64,000 nt of DNA from Agarilytica sp045430285 (GCA_045430285.1 JAILXV010000001.1:1364001-1428000); one strand, 5' to 3'. Positions 36,014 to 45,008 are shown, counted from the stretch's first letter. Numbers and translations: made by a program. The notes: generated by a model from the letters alone, not told the origin.

Positions 36014-37432
36014 TTAAAATTCACGAACATCAACAAAAGTGCCGGCGATCGCTGCGGCTGCAGCCATTGCGGGACTCACAAGATGTGTACGACCACCAAA
36101 GCCTTGGCGGCCCTGAAAGTTACGGTTAGATGTGGAGGCACAATGCTCTCCGTCACCAAGCTTGTCGGCGTTCATGGCCAAACACATCGAGCAGCCTGGC
36201 TCACGCCACTCCATCCCCGCGTCTTTAAAGATCTTATCGAGACCTTCTTCTTCAGCTTGCTGTTTCACCGCCCCCGAGCCAGGCACAACTAATACCTGTT
36301 TCACGCTGTCTGCTTTCTGGCGGCCTTTTATTACTTCAGCCGCTGCTCTCATATCTTCAATACGGGAGTTCGTACACGAACCGATAAAGACACGATCTAC
36401 CGCGATATCGGTAATTGCTTGGCCCGCAGAAAGATCCATATACTGCAACGCTCTTTCTATATCACGCTGCTTCACTTCGTCAGATTCCTGCGCAGGATCC
36501 GGTACATTTGCGCCGACGGGTGCCACCATTTCAGGTGATGTACCCCAAGTCACTTGCGGCTCAATATCTTCACCCTTAAGCTCAACGACAACATCAAATT
36601 CAGCGCCATCATCACTTATAAGATCCCGCCATTGCGTCATCGCTTGATCCCAAAGCTCACCTGCGGGTGCGAATGAACGCCCTTTCACGTACGCTTCTGT
36701 GATAGCGTCAAAAGACACCATGCCCGCACGTGCACCGGCTTCGATTGCCATATTACAAATGGTAAGGCGCCCTTCCATCGACATAGAGCGAATCACTTCA
36801 CCACCGAATTCAATCGCATAACCTGTGCCGCCAGCCGTACCAATTTTACCGATCACTGCCAGCACAACATCTTTTGCCGTCACGCCGTTTCCGAGTTGAC
36901 CATCCACTTTCACCAGCATGTTTTTCATTTTCTTCGCCACCAAACACTGAGTGGCTAGAACATGTTCAACTTCACTGGTACCGATCCCGATCGACAGTGC
37001 CGCTAAGGCGCCATTGGTTGAAGTGTGAGAATCACCACACACAATCGTCATGCCTGGCAGGCAAGCGCCCGTCTCAGGGCCAACAACGTGAACAATGCCC
37101 TGGCGAGGATCGTTGATTTTAAATTCAACAATACCTAGTTCATCGCAGTTATCGTCGAGTGTTTTTACTTGCAGCTTTGAGATAGGATCTTCAATGCCTT
37201 CAACACCAGAGCGACGCTCATTAATAGTGGTTGGCACATTGTGATCTGCGGTCGCGAGAATACTATCCACACGCCAAGGTTTACGACCAGCCAATCGCAG
37301 GCCTTCAAATGCTTGTGGCGTGGTCACTTCATGGATGATATGGCGATCTATATAGACCAGCGCTGTACCGTCCTCTCTTTCTGTCACTACATGCTGATCC
37401 CAAAGCTTGTCGTATAGGGTTCGCGCCGACAT
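36014..37432 (-). CDS. leuC: 3-isopropylmalate dehydratase large subunit
   Basis: The 472-residue aconitase-family subunit carries the [4Fe-4S] cluster. The three cysteines are in FIGSCTNSRIEDM and GCSMCLAMN (positions around 350 and 410); other motifs are YIDRHIIHEVTTPQAF, CGDSHTSTNGALAALSIGIGTSEVEHVLAT and RNFQGRQGFGGRTHLVSPAMAAAAAI. It is the first gene of a leuC-leuD-leuB-asd run. A good promoter and a LysR-type operator lie upstream, and the probable regulator is divergent. Confidence 0.97.
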   Translation of the reverse strand: MSARTLYDKLWDQHVVTEREDGTALVYIDRHIIHEVTTPQAFEGLRLAGRKPWRVDSILATADHNVPTTINERRSGVEGIEDPISKLQVKTLDDNCDELGIVEFKINDPRQGIVHVVGPETGACLPGMTIVCGDSHTSTNGALAALSIGIGTSEVEHVLATQCLVAKKMKNMLVKVDGQLGNGVTAKDVVLAVIGKIGTAGGTGYAIEFGGEVIRSMSMEGRLTICNMAIEAGARAGMVSFDAITEAYVKGRSFAPAGELWDQAMTQWRDLISDDGAEFDVVVELKGEDIEPQVTWGTSPEMVAPVGANVPDPAQESDEVKQRDIERALQYMDLSAGQAITDIAVDRVFIGSCTNSRIEDMRAAAEVIKGRQKADSVKQVLVVPGSGAVKQQAEEEGLDKIFKDAGMEWREPGCSMCLAMNADKLGDGEHCASTSNRNFQGRQGFGGRTHLVSPAMAAAAAIAGTFVDVREF

Positions 37433-37509
37433 CTCAATCCTCTCTTAATTCTGAACACTTGGATGATGATAAATAAATGGCCTGGAAGGACCTTTCTTAA
37501 GTGGAAGGA

Positions 37510-37538
37510 ATTCTATGGCGAACAGTCAAATAACTCAA
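37510..37538 (-). promoter_or_regulatory. leuC promoter
   Basis: Reading the minus strand, TTGAGT (37538-37533) is separated by exactly 17 bases from TAGAAT (37515-37510). This gives four of six and five of six matches to the sigma-70 hexamers. It lies about 80 bases upstream of the leuC start and just downstream of the LysR-type palindrome. Confidence 0.65.
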
Positions 37539-37550
37539 ATTCATTATTTT

Positions 37551-37556
37551 TATAAT
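37551..37556 (+). promoter_or_regulatory. -10 element of the LysR gene
   Basis: A perfect TATAAT lies 36 bases ahead of the favoured LysR start codon. The -35 region is poor (AAATAA). Transcription would begin inside the palindrome at 37559-37577, as expected for autorepression. Confidence 0.45.
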
Positions 37557-37558
37557 TT

Positions 37559-37577
37559 GCATTCCTATAGGGAATGC
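37559..37577. promoter_or_regulatory. LysR-type operator between leuC and its regulator
   Basis: GCATTCC and GGAATGC are perfect inverted arms separated by five bases, containing the LysR T-N11-A pattern (T37562, A37574). The centre is about 65 bases upstream of the leuC transcription start predicted from its -10 box, which is the classic recognition site position for LysR activators, and it overlaps the predicted start of the regulator's own transcript. Confidence 0.6.
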
Positions 37578-37592
37578 CATATAAATATCCAA

Positions 37593-38462
37593 ATGGATAC
37601 TGACTCACTCAAAGCTTTTATCGCTGTCGCCCGCGCAGCTTCTTTTTCAGAAGCCGCGCGAGAGCTCTTTATTACCCAGCCCGCCGTCAGTAAGCGAATC
37701 GCATCATTAGAAGCGCATCTCAATCACACACTCTTTGATCGATTGGGCAAAGAAGTGGCGCTCACAGAAGCCGGACATGCCTTGATGCCAGACGCATTAA
37801 AAATTTTGCAGAATATTCAAGATACCGAACGCTCTATTCGAGAACTTTCTGGTGAGATAGTGGGAACGTTGCGCGTTGCAACCAGTCATCATATCGGCTT
37901 GCATCATCTGCCCCCCGTTCTTCGCGCCTTTGCGTCGCAGCACCGCAATGTGAATTTACAATTTGAATTCCTGGATTCTGAACAGGCTCACGACAAAGTG
38001 ATCAAAGGCGAATGTGAACTGGCTGTGGTCACCCTCGCCCCAAGACTAGAGGCACCGCTGGAGAGCGCGGTACTGTGGCATGACCCCCTCAAGTTTGTAG
38101 CCGGACCAGACCACCCGTTGGCAAAGGCATCCTCCTTGAGTTTAAAGGACCTCAGCATGCAACCTGCGATTTTACCTGACCTCAACACCTTCACTGGGCG
38201 TCTCGTAAAATCAACTTTCGATAAAAAATCTCTTCCGATTAAGCTCAGCATGGCCACCAATTATTTGGAAACCATAAAGATGATGGTGTCTGTCGGCTTG
38301 GGCTGGAGCGTACTACCCACAACCTTAATCGATAATCACATGAAAATACTCGATTTACCCCAGGTGAGTTTGCAGCGAGAGCTGGGGGTAATTAAACATC
38401 AAAAACGTTCGCTCGGTAACGCGGCGAAAGCCTTCTATCGCGTGCTTGAAGAGCACAAGTAA
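37593..38462 (+). CDS. LysR family regulator divergent from leuCDB
   Basis: The 289-residue protein (from the ATG at 37593) has the LysR helix-turn-helix (FIAVARAASFSEAARELFITQPAVSKRIASLE, residues about 9-40) and a C-terminal effector-binding domain (about 90-285) with the GTLRVATSHHIGLH start. A longer frame opens at 37515, but that start lies upstream of the likely -10 and operator, and MDTDSLKAF fits the family N-terminus. Its divergent position next to leuC is shared with pseudomonads; I infer it activates leuCDB, perhaps sensing 2-isopropylmalate, but the ligand is not shown by sequence. Confidence 0.92.
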   Translation: MDTDSLKAFIAVARAASFSEAARELFITQPAVSKRIASLEAHLNHTLFDRLGKEVALTEAGHALMPDALKILQNIQDTERSIRELSGEIVGTLRVATSHHIGLHHLPPVLRAFASQHRNVNLQFEFLDSEQAHDKVIKGECELAVVTLAPRLEAPLESAVLWHDPLKFVAGPDHPLAKASSLSLKDLSMQPAILPDLNTFTGRLVKSTFDKKSLPIKLSMATNYLETIKMMVSVGLGWSVLPTTLIDNHMKILDLPQVSLQRELGVIKHQKRSLGNAAKAFYRVLEEHK

Positions 38463-38561
38463 CTGATTTTGCTGCTATATATACTAACTAGACGGGTTAA
38501 GAGTGACCGCCTCAAATAACAAGATATAAAGACACTCAGGCAATAAAAACAGGTTAGTCAT

Positions 38562-39443
38562 ATGGATAAACCCAAGCGCGCAATAACACAAAACAAAGTT
38601 GCTTCGATCTGCGTATTCACACTAACCGCGCTTTACGGTTTGCCTATTAATGCTGAATCAACACTCGGCATAAAGTTTGGCGCGAGCTACTGGAGCGCAA
38701 ACATCCAGAACCAAATTCAATCGGATAACTTTACCAATACTGACGGCGACGTCATCGCTTCAGAATTTTCGGCATACGAAATAGGTATCGGAGACTCATC
38801 TACCACCGCCTATTTCGTGGAGTTTCGTCACAACATTCCTTTTCTACCAAGGTTGCGCTACGAGAATGCCCCCCTATCTGAAGAGGGCAAAACAACTTTA
38901 ACTCGTGATCTAAACTTTGTGGATACAACCATACCGACGGCCACCGCCCTGAGCTCGAAGATCGACTCGAGCTACCAAGATATAAGCCTTTACTATTCCT
39001 TAGCAGAAGGTGGTCTTGATCTTGATATAGGACTGACTCAACGAAACATCGAGGGAGAAGTCTCTCTCTCATTTGTGCCCGTTGATGACGGTACTGGAGG
39101 AGATGGTGAAGATTCCGGAGAAGATACAGACACGACAACGGTCACTACATCGACTGTCACTGGAATACTTGAAGACTCAACAGTGCTGGTGTTTACGCGT
39201 ATTTCATTTCCTTTGTTCAAACCAGCCTGGCGGTTTAGCCACACCTTCCAATACAACAATACTGAAAACGAATACTTCAGTGATTCGGAATCACTTCTGT
39301 CTTATGGGGTAAAAGATCACGGCTACGACTACAGCTTTGATGTCGGATATAAAAAAGCAAAGCTAATGGCAGAAGATATGGGAGATATAGAATCAAGAAT
39401 CAAAATATCTGGCCCCTTTATACGAGTTACCGTGGGGCTATAA
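38562..39443 (+). CDS. TIGR04219-type outer-membrane beta-barrel protein
   Basis: The 293-residue protein has a signal peptide (ICVFTLTALYGLPINAEST) followed by a small beta-barrel pattern of alternating residues: LGIKFGASYWSANIQ, TTAYFVEFRHNIPFLPRLRYENAPL, YQDISLYYSLAEGGLDLDIGLTQRNIEG and a C-terminal strand ending IRVTVGL. These wordings match the TIGR04219 outer-membrane family, of unknown function. An unusual acidic Asp/Gly/Thr-rich insert (DDGTGGDGEDSGEDTDTTT) occupies a predicted loop near residues 177-195. Monocistronic, converging on the next gene. Confidence 0.8.
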   Translation: MDKPKRAITQNKVASICVFTLTALYGLPINAESTLGIKFGASYWSANIQNQIQSDNFTNTDGDVIASEFSAYEIGIGDSSTTAYFVEFRHNIPFLPRLRYENAPLSEEGKTTLTRDLNFVDTTIPTATALSSKIDSSYQDISLYYSLAEGGLDLDIGLTQRNIEGEVSLSFVPVDDGTGGDGEDSGEDTDTTTVTTSTVTGILEDSTVLVFTRISFPLFKPAWRFSHTFQYNNTENEYFSDSESLLSYGVKDHGYDYSFDVGYKKAKLMAEDMGDIESRIKISGPFIRVTVGL

Positions 39444-39528
39444 ACAAAACAATAAGCGTTGTAGCACCTAGAAACTCAACGACACTAAAGCAAAGCGTAT
39501 CACATAGAAACGTTATACCTAGCACTAC

Positions 39529-39555
39529 GTTGAGCGTGCAATCAAACCGCTCAAC
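39529..39555. terminator. Possible bidirectional terminator
   Basis: GTTGAGCG and CGCTCAAC form a perfect 8-bp stem with an 11-base loop in the convergent gap; the right arm touches the stop codon of the minus-strand gene. No T-tract on either side, so this is a weak call. Confidence 0.35.
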
Positions 39556-40541
39556 TAGCGGCCAAACAATTTTAGCCCTTCTTCTTCCGCACGCTTCGAT
39601 TCAGAATCCATCAAATTCTCTATATCTTTTTGCGAGTCGTCATCAACCAGATTTTTAGATGCGTTCAAAACTTCAACCGATGTTTTAGTGCTTTCGTTTA
39701 ACATCCAATGATAACTCGCACGATGTAAACGCGCAGCCGCTTGAAATTCAGAAAACTTAATTGCGCCAGCTTTCGCACCCAAAGCCCGATTCATTTCTGT
39801 AAGCGTGCCCGCTATTTCCGCTGCGGACTTCCACGCGCGTGCGGCCTTCTTGTGTTGTTCGGCCTGCCCTCCTGCGTATCCACTATGCTCATATCCCTTG
39901 CCCGCCATACGCAAGGCTTTTTGAGATAAAACACCAAATATTTTCTTTTCCTTTTTTGATGTTGCTGACGGGTACTGATCATAAATACTCATACCCAGGG
40001 CTTGTATTTTTTTCGCATACTTATTCGTATCACCGGCATATTTTTTCCAATAGCCTGCGGCTTTACCGGCGTCGTCACGAGAGAGATAAACAAACGAGAC
40101 TTTTTGCTGCATTTCAAAAAGATTATCTATATTAGAATCAATCAGTTTTAATATCTGCATTGAGCGCGCATAACTCTTTTCCTCAAATGCCTCTTTTGCT
40201 TCTAGTGAATCTGCATGAATAGCCCAATATAGTGACGCGACTTTTTCATTCAACACATCCACATCTGTGGAAGGATCAAGATTGAATTCGCTAAACTCGA
40301 TAGCAAGCGGAAGCGGTCTCGCATTGGGGCCATGGACAGAACAATAATCTTTCGGAGTATTCGAATTAGCAACACAGGCCTTCTTTATGCGCTCCTCATG
40401 TGTCGCACAGGCTTTGATCCAGTTTTCATTGAGAATACTGCTGCAATCGCAATTAATTGCAGGGCAATTCTTAGCTGAGTGCGCTGAAGAAACACCCAAA
40501 ATGATAAGGAGCAAGAATGGGATAAAGACTATTTTAATCAT
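39555..40541 (-). CDS. Exported protein of unknown function, cysteine-rich N-terminus
   Basis: I do not recognise a family. The 328-residue product has a clear signal peptide (IVFIPFLLLIILGVSSAHSA), then six cysteines within the first 50 mature residues (NCPAINCDCSSIL, ACATHEERIKKACV, DYCSVHG), and an otherwise helical body with AKEAFEEKSYARSMQILK and AARAWKSAAEIAG, suggesting TPR-like helices. Likely periplasmic with disulfides. It is translationally coupled (ATGA overlap) to a 17-codon leader ORF with a perfect ribosome site, which is unusual. Confidence 0.7.
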   Translation of the reverse strand: MIKIVFIPFLLLIILGVSSAHSAKNCPAINCDCSSILNENWIKACATHEERIKKACVANSNTPKDYCSVHGPNARPLPLAIEFSEFNLDPSTDVDVLNEKVASLYWAIHADSLEAKEAFEEKSYARSMQILKLIDSNIDNLFEMQQKVSFVYLSRDDAGKAAGYWKKYAGDTNKYAKKIQALGMSIYDQYPSATSKKEKKIFGVLSQKALRMAGKGYEHSGYAGGQAEQHKKAARAWKSAAEIAGTLTEMNRALGAKAGAIKFSEFQAAARLHRASYHWMLNESTKTSVEVLNASKNLVDDDSQKDIENLMDSESKRAEEEGLKLFGR

Positions 40542-40591
40542 GTGTCACCCGTTATGTTGAAGGCTACTAGGGATACCCAAGACGAGTTCAC
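40538..40591 (-). CDS. 17-codon leader ORF coupled to the exported protein gene
   Basis: A GTG at 40591 is preceded, nine bases upstream, by a perfect AGGAGG (40606-40601). The frame encodes MNSSWVSLVAFNITGDT and its TGA overlaps the ATG of the exported protein as ATGA. The downstream gene has only a weak ribosome site of its own (GGGTGA), so translation of the small ORF probably delivers ribosomes to it. The peptide has no run of one amino acid that would suggest amino-acid attenuation. Confidence 0.5.
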   Translation of the reverse strand: MNSSWVSLVAFNITGDT

Positions 40592-40903
40592 CTTAGTTTT
40601 CCTCCTGACGAATTTAACGCTTTACGACATTTATATGCAGCTAGACCACGTAACGATATACGCAACTAACATTCCGCATTTGAATCTTTGACTTGAGTAA
40701 GCAGTCAATAGGGTGGAATATATCGACAATATACATTCGCCCCCCGAAAGCGCTGCCCAACAACAAGACCGTTACATCTTAGTAAACCGTTTTTAATGAG
40801 ACATTTCAACAAATGATCATAAAATTTCATATGAGGATTACGCTTAGAACAGCATATTATAACGATATCAGTTAAGAAATCAGACCAATGGCTGATTGAT
40901 CTT
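40592..40903. other. Non-coding gap between the MFS gene and the leader ORF
   Basis: About 310 bases with no credible gene. A 72-codon frame at 40705-40923 (minus) runs into the end of the MFS gene, lacks a ribosome site and has a composition unlike a protein, so it is not called. The region must contain the promoter of the exported-protein unit; no clear hexamer pair was found. AT-rich. Confidence 0.5.
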
Positions 40904-42052
40904 TTAACTAGGTATTGGAGCACCTATCCTATTACGTAAAAATACAACGCATAATAACCACGCACAAACCGCCGAAAGCGCTGCCAGATTAAAAGTCAGC
41001 TGTGGTGATATATCCCACAACAATCCACTTAAATACGCCCCCAGTGCCGCACCGCCGCCAAAGCTCGAGGCTGAATAAAACGCCTGGGCCTGACCTTGCG
41101 ATCGGTCGCTAAACGTAGATTTGATAAACTGTATGGCGACAGCATGTACAACGCCAAATGACAGCGCGTGCACCAACTGAGCCAGCATCACCAACGGAAT
41201 ATTTTCGGGAAACGCGCCAATGACAAGCCACCTCAACGCCGTCATTAAAAAGCTGAAATACAACAAGCTAAATAACGAAAACTTTTTGAAAAGCTGAGGA
41301 ACATATAGAAAGATGATAATTTCACTGACGACACCTATCGCCCAAAGCAGCCCAATCGAAAATTTCGCATAGCCATGTGCCTCTAGGTAAATCGAATAAA
41401 ACACATAATAAACACCATGACTAAGCTGTAAAAACATCAAGGCGATAAAAAATAGACACACACGATTGGAAAAAAGCGTTTTGACAAAATCGCCTCTCTT
41501 ATTGCCATGTGATTGCAGCGTCAAAGGAGGCAAAGCACAGGAAAAAATAAAAATACCCACCAAAAATGAAAGAATAAAAACGGGCAACCACGTAATCGCT
41601 ACTCGCTCAAACACCCAGCCCAACCCCACAACCGCGCAGATAAAACCAACAGAGCCCCACAGCCGAACCTTACTATAATGCTCAGCACGATCCCCCAGAA
41701 AAGTGAGCGTAACGGCTTCAAATTGAGGTAATACCGCATTCCAAAATACACTGTACAACGCCGTAAAAATTATTAAGCCCGCATAATCATGACGTATAAA
41801 AATACCGACAAAAAACACACATGCACCCAACGCGCCCATGCGCATGACCAACATGCGCTGACCGCTTCTATCGGAAAACCAGCTCCAGACATTGGGAGCA
41901 ATAAGTTTGGTGATCATCGGCACCGCGAAAATGATGCCGATTTGATGAGACTGAAAGCCTAGACTTTGAAGATAGATCCCCCAATAGGGGGACAAAGCAC
42001 CAACAACAGAGAAGTAGAAAAAATAGACTGAAGATAAACGCCAATAAGGCAT
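40904..42052 (-). CDS. MFS transporter, HcaT/MFS_1-like type
   Basis: The 382-residue protein has about twelve membrane segments and the opening MPYWRLSSVYFFYFSVVGALSPYWGIYL typical of the PP-family (HcaT-like) MFS proteins, with the loop WSWFSDRSGQRMLVMR. The substrate is unknown. It lies 14 bases downstream of aroC and is presumably co-transcribed; an MFS gene next to aroC is also found in pseudomonads, which supports a conserved but unexplained link. Confidence 0.88.
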   Translation of the reverse strand: MPYWRLSSVYFFYFSVVGALSPYWGIYLQSLGFQSHQIGIIFAVPMITKLIAPNVWSWFSDRSGQRMLVMRMGALGACVFFVGIFIRHDYAGLIIFTALYSVFWNAVLPQFEAVTLTFLGDRAEHYSKVRLWGSVGFICAVVGLGWVFERVAITWLPVFILSFLVGIFIFSCALPPLTLQSHGNKRGDFVKTLFSNRVCLFFIALMFLQLSHGVYYVFYSIYLEAHGYAKFSIGLLWAIGVVSEIIIFLYVPQLFKKFSLFSLLYFSFLMTALRWLVIGAFPENIPLVMLAQLVHALSFGVVHAVAIQFIKSTFSDRSQGQAQAFYSASSFGGGAALGAYLSGLLWDISPQLTFNLAALSAVCAWLLCVVFLRNRIGAPIPS

Positions 42053-42065
42053 CGTAATCTATTAT

Positions 42066-43157
42066 CTACGCAGGAATTACGGGAACAGTATTATCCACAC
42101 CGCCATTTTGACCACGATGACGCATCGCGTGATCTAACAAAACAATTGCCATCATTGCTTCCGCAATGGGCGTTGCTCGAATACCGACACAGGGATCGTG
42201 CCGACCGGTCGTCACTACCTCAACGGGATTACCTTCAACATCAACGCTCTTTCCTGGTATGCGAATACTCGAAGTCGGCTTCAATGCCATATGTGCCACG
42301 ATATCTTGCCCAGAAGAAATACCACCAAGTACGCCACCAGCATGATTAGATAAAAATCCCTCTGGTGTCATCTCATCTCGATGCTCAGTCCCTTTTTGTT
42401 CAATACACGAAAAGCCATCGCCGATCTCCACGCCTTTCACTGCATTGATGCTCATTAGTGCATACGCTAAATCGGCATCAAGACGATCAAAAATGGGCTC
42501 CCCCAATCCTGGTACCATATTCGACGCAACCACTGAAATTTTAGCGCCTATAGAATTACCCTCTTTGTTCAGGGCTTGCATATAGTCCGCCATCGCCTCA
42601 ACTTTATCCACGTCCGGACAAAAGAAAGGGTTGTTTTCGACTTCATCCCAGTCAAAGTTTTCAATTTTGATAGGCCCCAACTGAGAAAGGTAACCACGCA
42701 CCTCGATTCCCCAGCCACCTTTCAATGCTTTTTTAGCAATAGCGCCTGCTGCCACACGCATGGCCGTTTCTCGTGCAGACGAGCGCCCACCGCCACGATA
42801 ATCACGGATACCGTATTTTTGCATGTAGGTGTAATCTGCATGAGCGGGACGAAATTGATCTTTGATTTTCGAATAATCTTTAGATCGTTGATCAGTATTT
42901 TCGATGACCAAACCAATACTTGTACCGGTCGTTTTTCCTTCGAACACACCGGAGAGAATACGCACCTGATCATCTTCCCTTCTTTGGGTCGTAAACTTTG
43001 ATTGCCCAGGCTTACGGCGATCCAAATCTTTTTGTAAATCTTTTTCTGAGATTTCTATTCCAGGAGGGCAGCCATCAATAATGCAGCCCAAAGCCAAACC
43101 ATGGCTCTCGCCAAAAGTTGTGACCGTAAATAATTTTCCTATTGAATTTCCTGACAT
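42066..43157 (-). CDS. aroC: Chorismate synthase
   Basis: The 363-residue FMN-dependent enzyme makes chorismate from EPSP, the last common step of aromatic synthesis. The three family signatures are visible: FGESHGLALGCIIDGCPPG (residues 15-33), GGGRSSARETAMRVAAGAI (about 122-140) and TTGRHDPCVGIRATPIAEAM (about 316-335). Length is standard. It follows prmB by 58 bases. Confidence 0.97.
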   Translation of the reverse strand: MSGNSIGKLFTVTTFGESHGLALGCIIDGCPPGIEISEKDLQKDLDRRKPGQSKFTTQRREDDQVRILSGVFEGKTTGTSIGLVIENTDQRSKDYSKIKDQFRPAHADYTYMQKYGIRDYRGGGRSSARETAMRVAAGAIAKKALKGGWGIEVRGYLSQLGPIKIENFDWDEVENNPFFCPDVDKVEAMADYMQALNKEGNSIGAKISVVASNMVPGLGEPIFDRLDADLAYALMSINAVKGVEIGDGFSCIEQKGTEHRDEMTPEGFLSNHAGGVLGGISSGQDIVAHMALKPTSSIRIPGKSVDVEGNPVEVVTTGRHDPCVGIRATPIAEAMMAIVLLDHAMRHRGQNGGVDNTVPVIPA

Positions 43158-43215
43158 AACTTTTTAATTCACCGAATTAATTCATCGAAGTTTTCAACCA
43201 ATCAACAACACATTA

Positions 43216-44148
43216 TTAGTGCGCCGAAGAGCCGTCCGATATAATTTCAACTTGTTCTTTGGTCAGCACGAACACACCGTGCCCACCGCTCTCTAATTCT
43301 GGCCATACAAACGATACCGCGGGATAAGCATCTTCCAAGGCAACCCAGCTATTCCCTACCTCAACAATCACTACACCATTCGGGTTCAAGTATTGATTCA
43401 CTTGACTCAAAAACACACGGGTAAAATCAAGTCCATCATCACCAGAAACAAGCCCAAGCCGCGGCTCTGCATGAAATTCAGCGGGCATACTGGCGATATC
43501 TTGTGCATCCACATAAGGTGGGTTGGCAATAATTAGATCAAAGGTATGGCCCTCCAAGGCTTCAAAACCATCAGAGAGCAATGCAGAAACACTGCCCTGT
43601 AACTGATGAAACTGGATGTTTTGTTCTGCAACCGCTAGCGCTTCAGGGGAAATATCAGTCAACGTTACCTGAGCATCTGGGAATTGATGCGCACACGCGA
43701 TACCAATACAGCCACTGCCAGTGCACATATCCAAGATCCGACGCGGCGCTTCAGAGACCCAAGGGTCAAAATCTTTGAGTATCAGCTCCGCAATTGGTGA
43801 GCGAGGAACGAGTACATCCTGGGTCACTTTATACGGATACCCAGAAAACCAGGAGACTCCTGTTAGGTAGGGCGCAGGCATACGCTCCTCCACACGCCGG
43901 CGGTAAATCTCGTGTACAGCCCGCTGCTCAACCTCGGTTAACGCGGACTGTTGAATCTTATCAATCAGCTCCCATGGCTGATGAATCGTGGATGATAGTA
44001 AAAAAATCGCCTCATCCCAGGCGTTTTCGGTACCATGGCCAAAAAACAGACCCGCCTCCGTAAAGCGGCTCGCGCCCCAGCGCAACCAATCCAGAACGCT
44101 TGTTAAGGCTCCCGTGTTCGCTTCATTAAATTCAGGGAATGTGCTCAT
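43216..44148 (-). CDS. prmB: Ribosomal protein L3 glutamine N5-methyltransferase
   Basis: The protein (310 residues from the ATG at 44148) is a HemK-family SAM methyltransferase. The SAM site is ILDMCTGSGCIGIACAHQFP, the catalytic motif DLIIANPPYVDAQD (NPPY), and the N-terminal substrate domain contains RVEERMPAPYLTG. The gap to aroC and the family wording point to PrmB rather than PrmC. A TTG seven codons upstream is in frame but has no better ribosome site. A strong bulged hairpin begins 15 bases before the ATG, so translation may be regulated. Confidence 0.92.
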   Translation of the reverse strand: MSTFPEFNEANTGALTSVLDWLRWGASRFTEAGLFFGHGTENAWDEAIFLLSSTIHQPWELIDKIQQSALTEVEQRAVHEIYRRRVEERMPAPYLTGVSWFSGYPYKVTQDVLVPRSPIAELILKDFDPWVSEAPRRILDMCTGSGCIGIACAHQFPDAQVTLTDISPEALAVAEQNIQFHQLQGSVSALLSDGFEALEGHTFDLIIANPPYVDAQDIASMPAEFHAEPRLGLVSGDDGLDFTRVFLSQVNQYLNPNGVVIVEVGNSWVALEDAYPAVSFVWPELESGGHGVFVLTKEQVEIISDGSSAH

Positions 44149-44163
44149 AAATATTTTGCAAAA

Positions 44164-44197
44164 GGTCAAAAGGCCGCTATTCTAGCGCCTTTTGACC
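44164..44197 (-). promoter_or_regulatory. 15-bp bulged hairpin just upstream of prmB
   Basis: GGTCAAAAGGC pairs with GCCTTTTGACC, and inside it GCTA pairs with TAGC around the loop TTC, with one unpaired C (44175). On the minus strand it is followed by TTTTGC and, 15 bases later, the prmB start. It has a terminator-like shape, but no gene lies upstream on that strand. It may be a 5'-leader attenuator or a protein-binding hairpin. Confidence 0.6.
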
Positions 44198-44373
44198 ATC
44201 CAGCATAAGGGATGAGCGCAGACACCATCAAAAATCGCTGACGTGGATCCAATTTCACCTTGCCGACGTATGTTTGAATAGCCCTTAAAGGCTTAAAGAG
44301 CGGTTAGATTGGCCATATTTTCACGCGCTACCGGTTGAGATCCATAATAGATTCGCACAGACAGGACTTTTAG

Positions 44374-44913
44374 ATGAAAGAGCATTTTGCCAAAATTATT
44401 GAATCCGCCGGCGAAGACCTTAGCCGACCAGGTCTTGTCGACACGCCAGAGCGTGCGGCAAAGGCTTTTGAGTTCTTAACGCGCGGCTATACGCAAGATG
44501 TAGAACACGTCGTGAATGACGCGCTGTTCCCTTCAGACAGCAATGACATGGTCATCGTTAAGGATATCGAGCTGTTTTCTATGTGTGAACATCACATGCT
44601 ACCGTTTTTCGGTAAAGCGCATGTGGGCTATATCCCTAACGGAAAAGTTGTTGGCTTATCTAAAATAGCCCGTATTGTCGATATGTATTCTCGTCGCTTA
44701 CAGATCCAAGAGCAGCTCAGCACTCAAATTGCAGAAACAATTGCTAAGGTCACTGGGGCCAAAGGTGTTGCGGTGATTATTGAAGCCAAGCATTTATGCA
44801 TGATGATGAGAGGCGTAGAAAAACAAAACTCCTCGATGAAAACATCGGCGATGTTAGGATGTTTCAGAGATAAATCAGCGACACGAGCTGAGTTTCTGTC
44901 TCTGATTAGCTAA
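44374..44913 (+). CDS. folE: GTP cyclohydrolase I
   Basis: The 179-residue enzyme converts GTP to 7,8-dihydroneopterin triphosphate, the first step of folate (and queuosine) synthesis. The zinc site is visible as Cys and two His in SMCEHHMLPFFGKAHVGYIP (about residues 69-88) with the second cysteine in AKHLCMMMRGVEKQNS (about 148-163). Other motifs are DTPERAAKAF and GLSKIARIVDMYSRRLQ. Divergent from prmB; its promoter is probably between 44200 and 44370 but no clear pair was found. Confidence 0.96.
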   Translation: MKEHFAKIIESAGEDLSRPGLVDTPERAAKAFEFLTRGYTQDVEHVVNDALFPSDSNDMVIVKDIELFSMCEHHMLPFFGKAHVGYIPNGKVVGLSKIARIVDMYSRRLQIQEQLSTQIAETIAKVTGAKGVAVIIEAKHLCMMMRGVEKQNSSMKTSAMLGCFRDKSATRAEFLSLIS

Positions 44914-45008
44914 CATCATTTATGTGGTACAGACGAATTAGACGCCATTCAAACGTGATCCACACAACAATATGGAGGCTTTCTTAGATTCACAAGGAAG
45001 GACGAGAT

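Noticed and set aside
37515..37592. Longer LysR start
   Set aside because: It lies upstream of the -10 and operator; its residues do not fit the family, whereas MDTDSLKAF does.
40705..40923. 72-codon minus-strand frame after the MFS gene
   Set aside because: It begins inside the end of the MFS gene, lacks a ribosome site and has no recognisable protein features.
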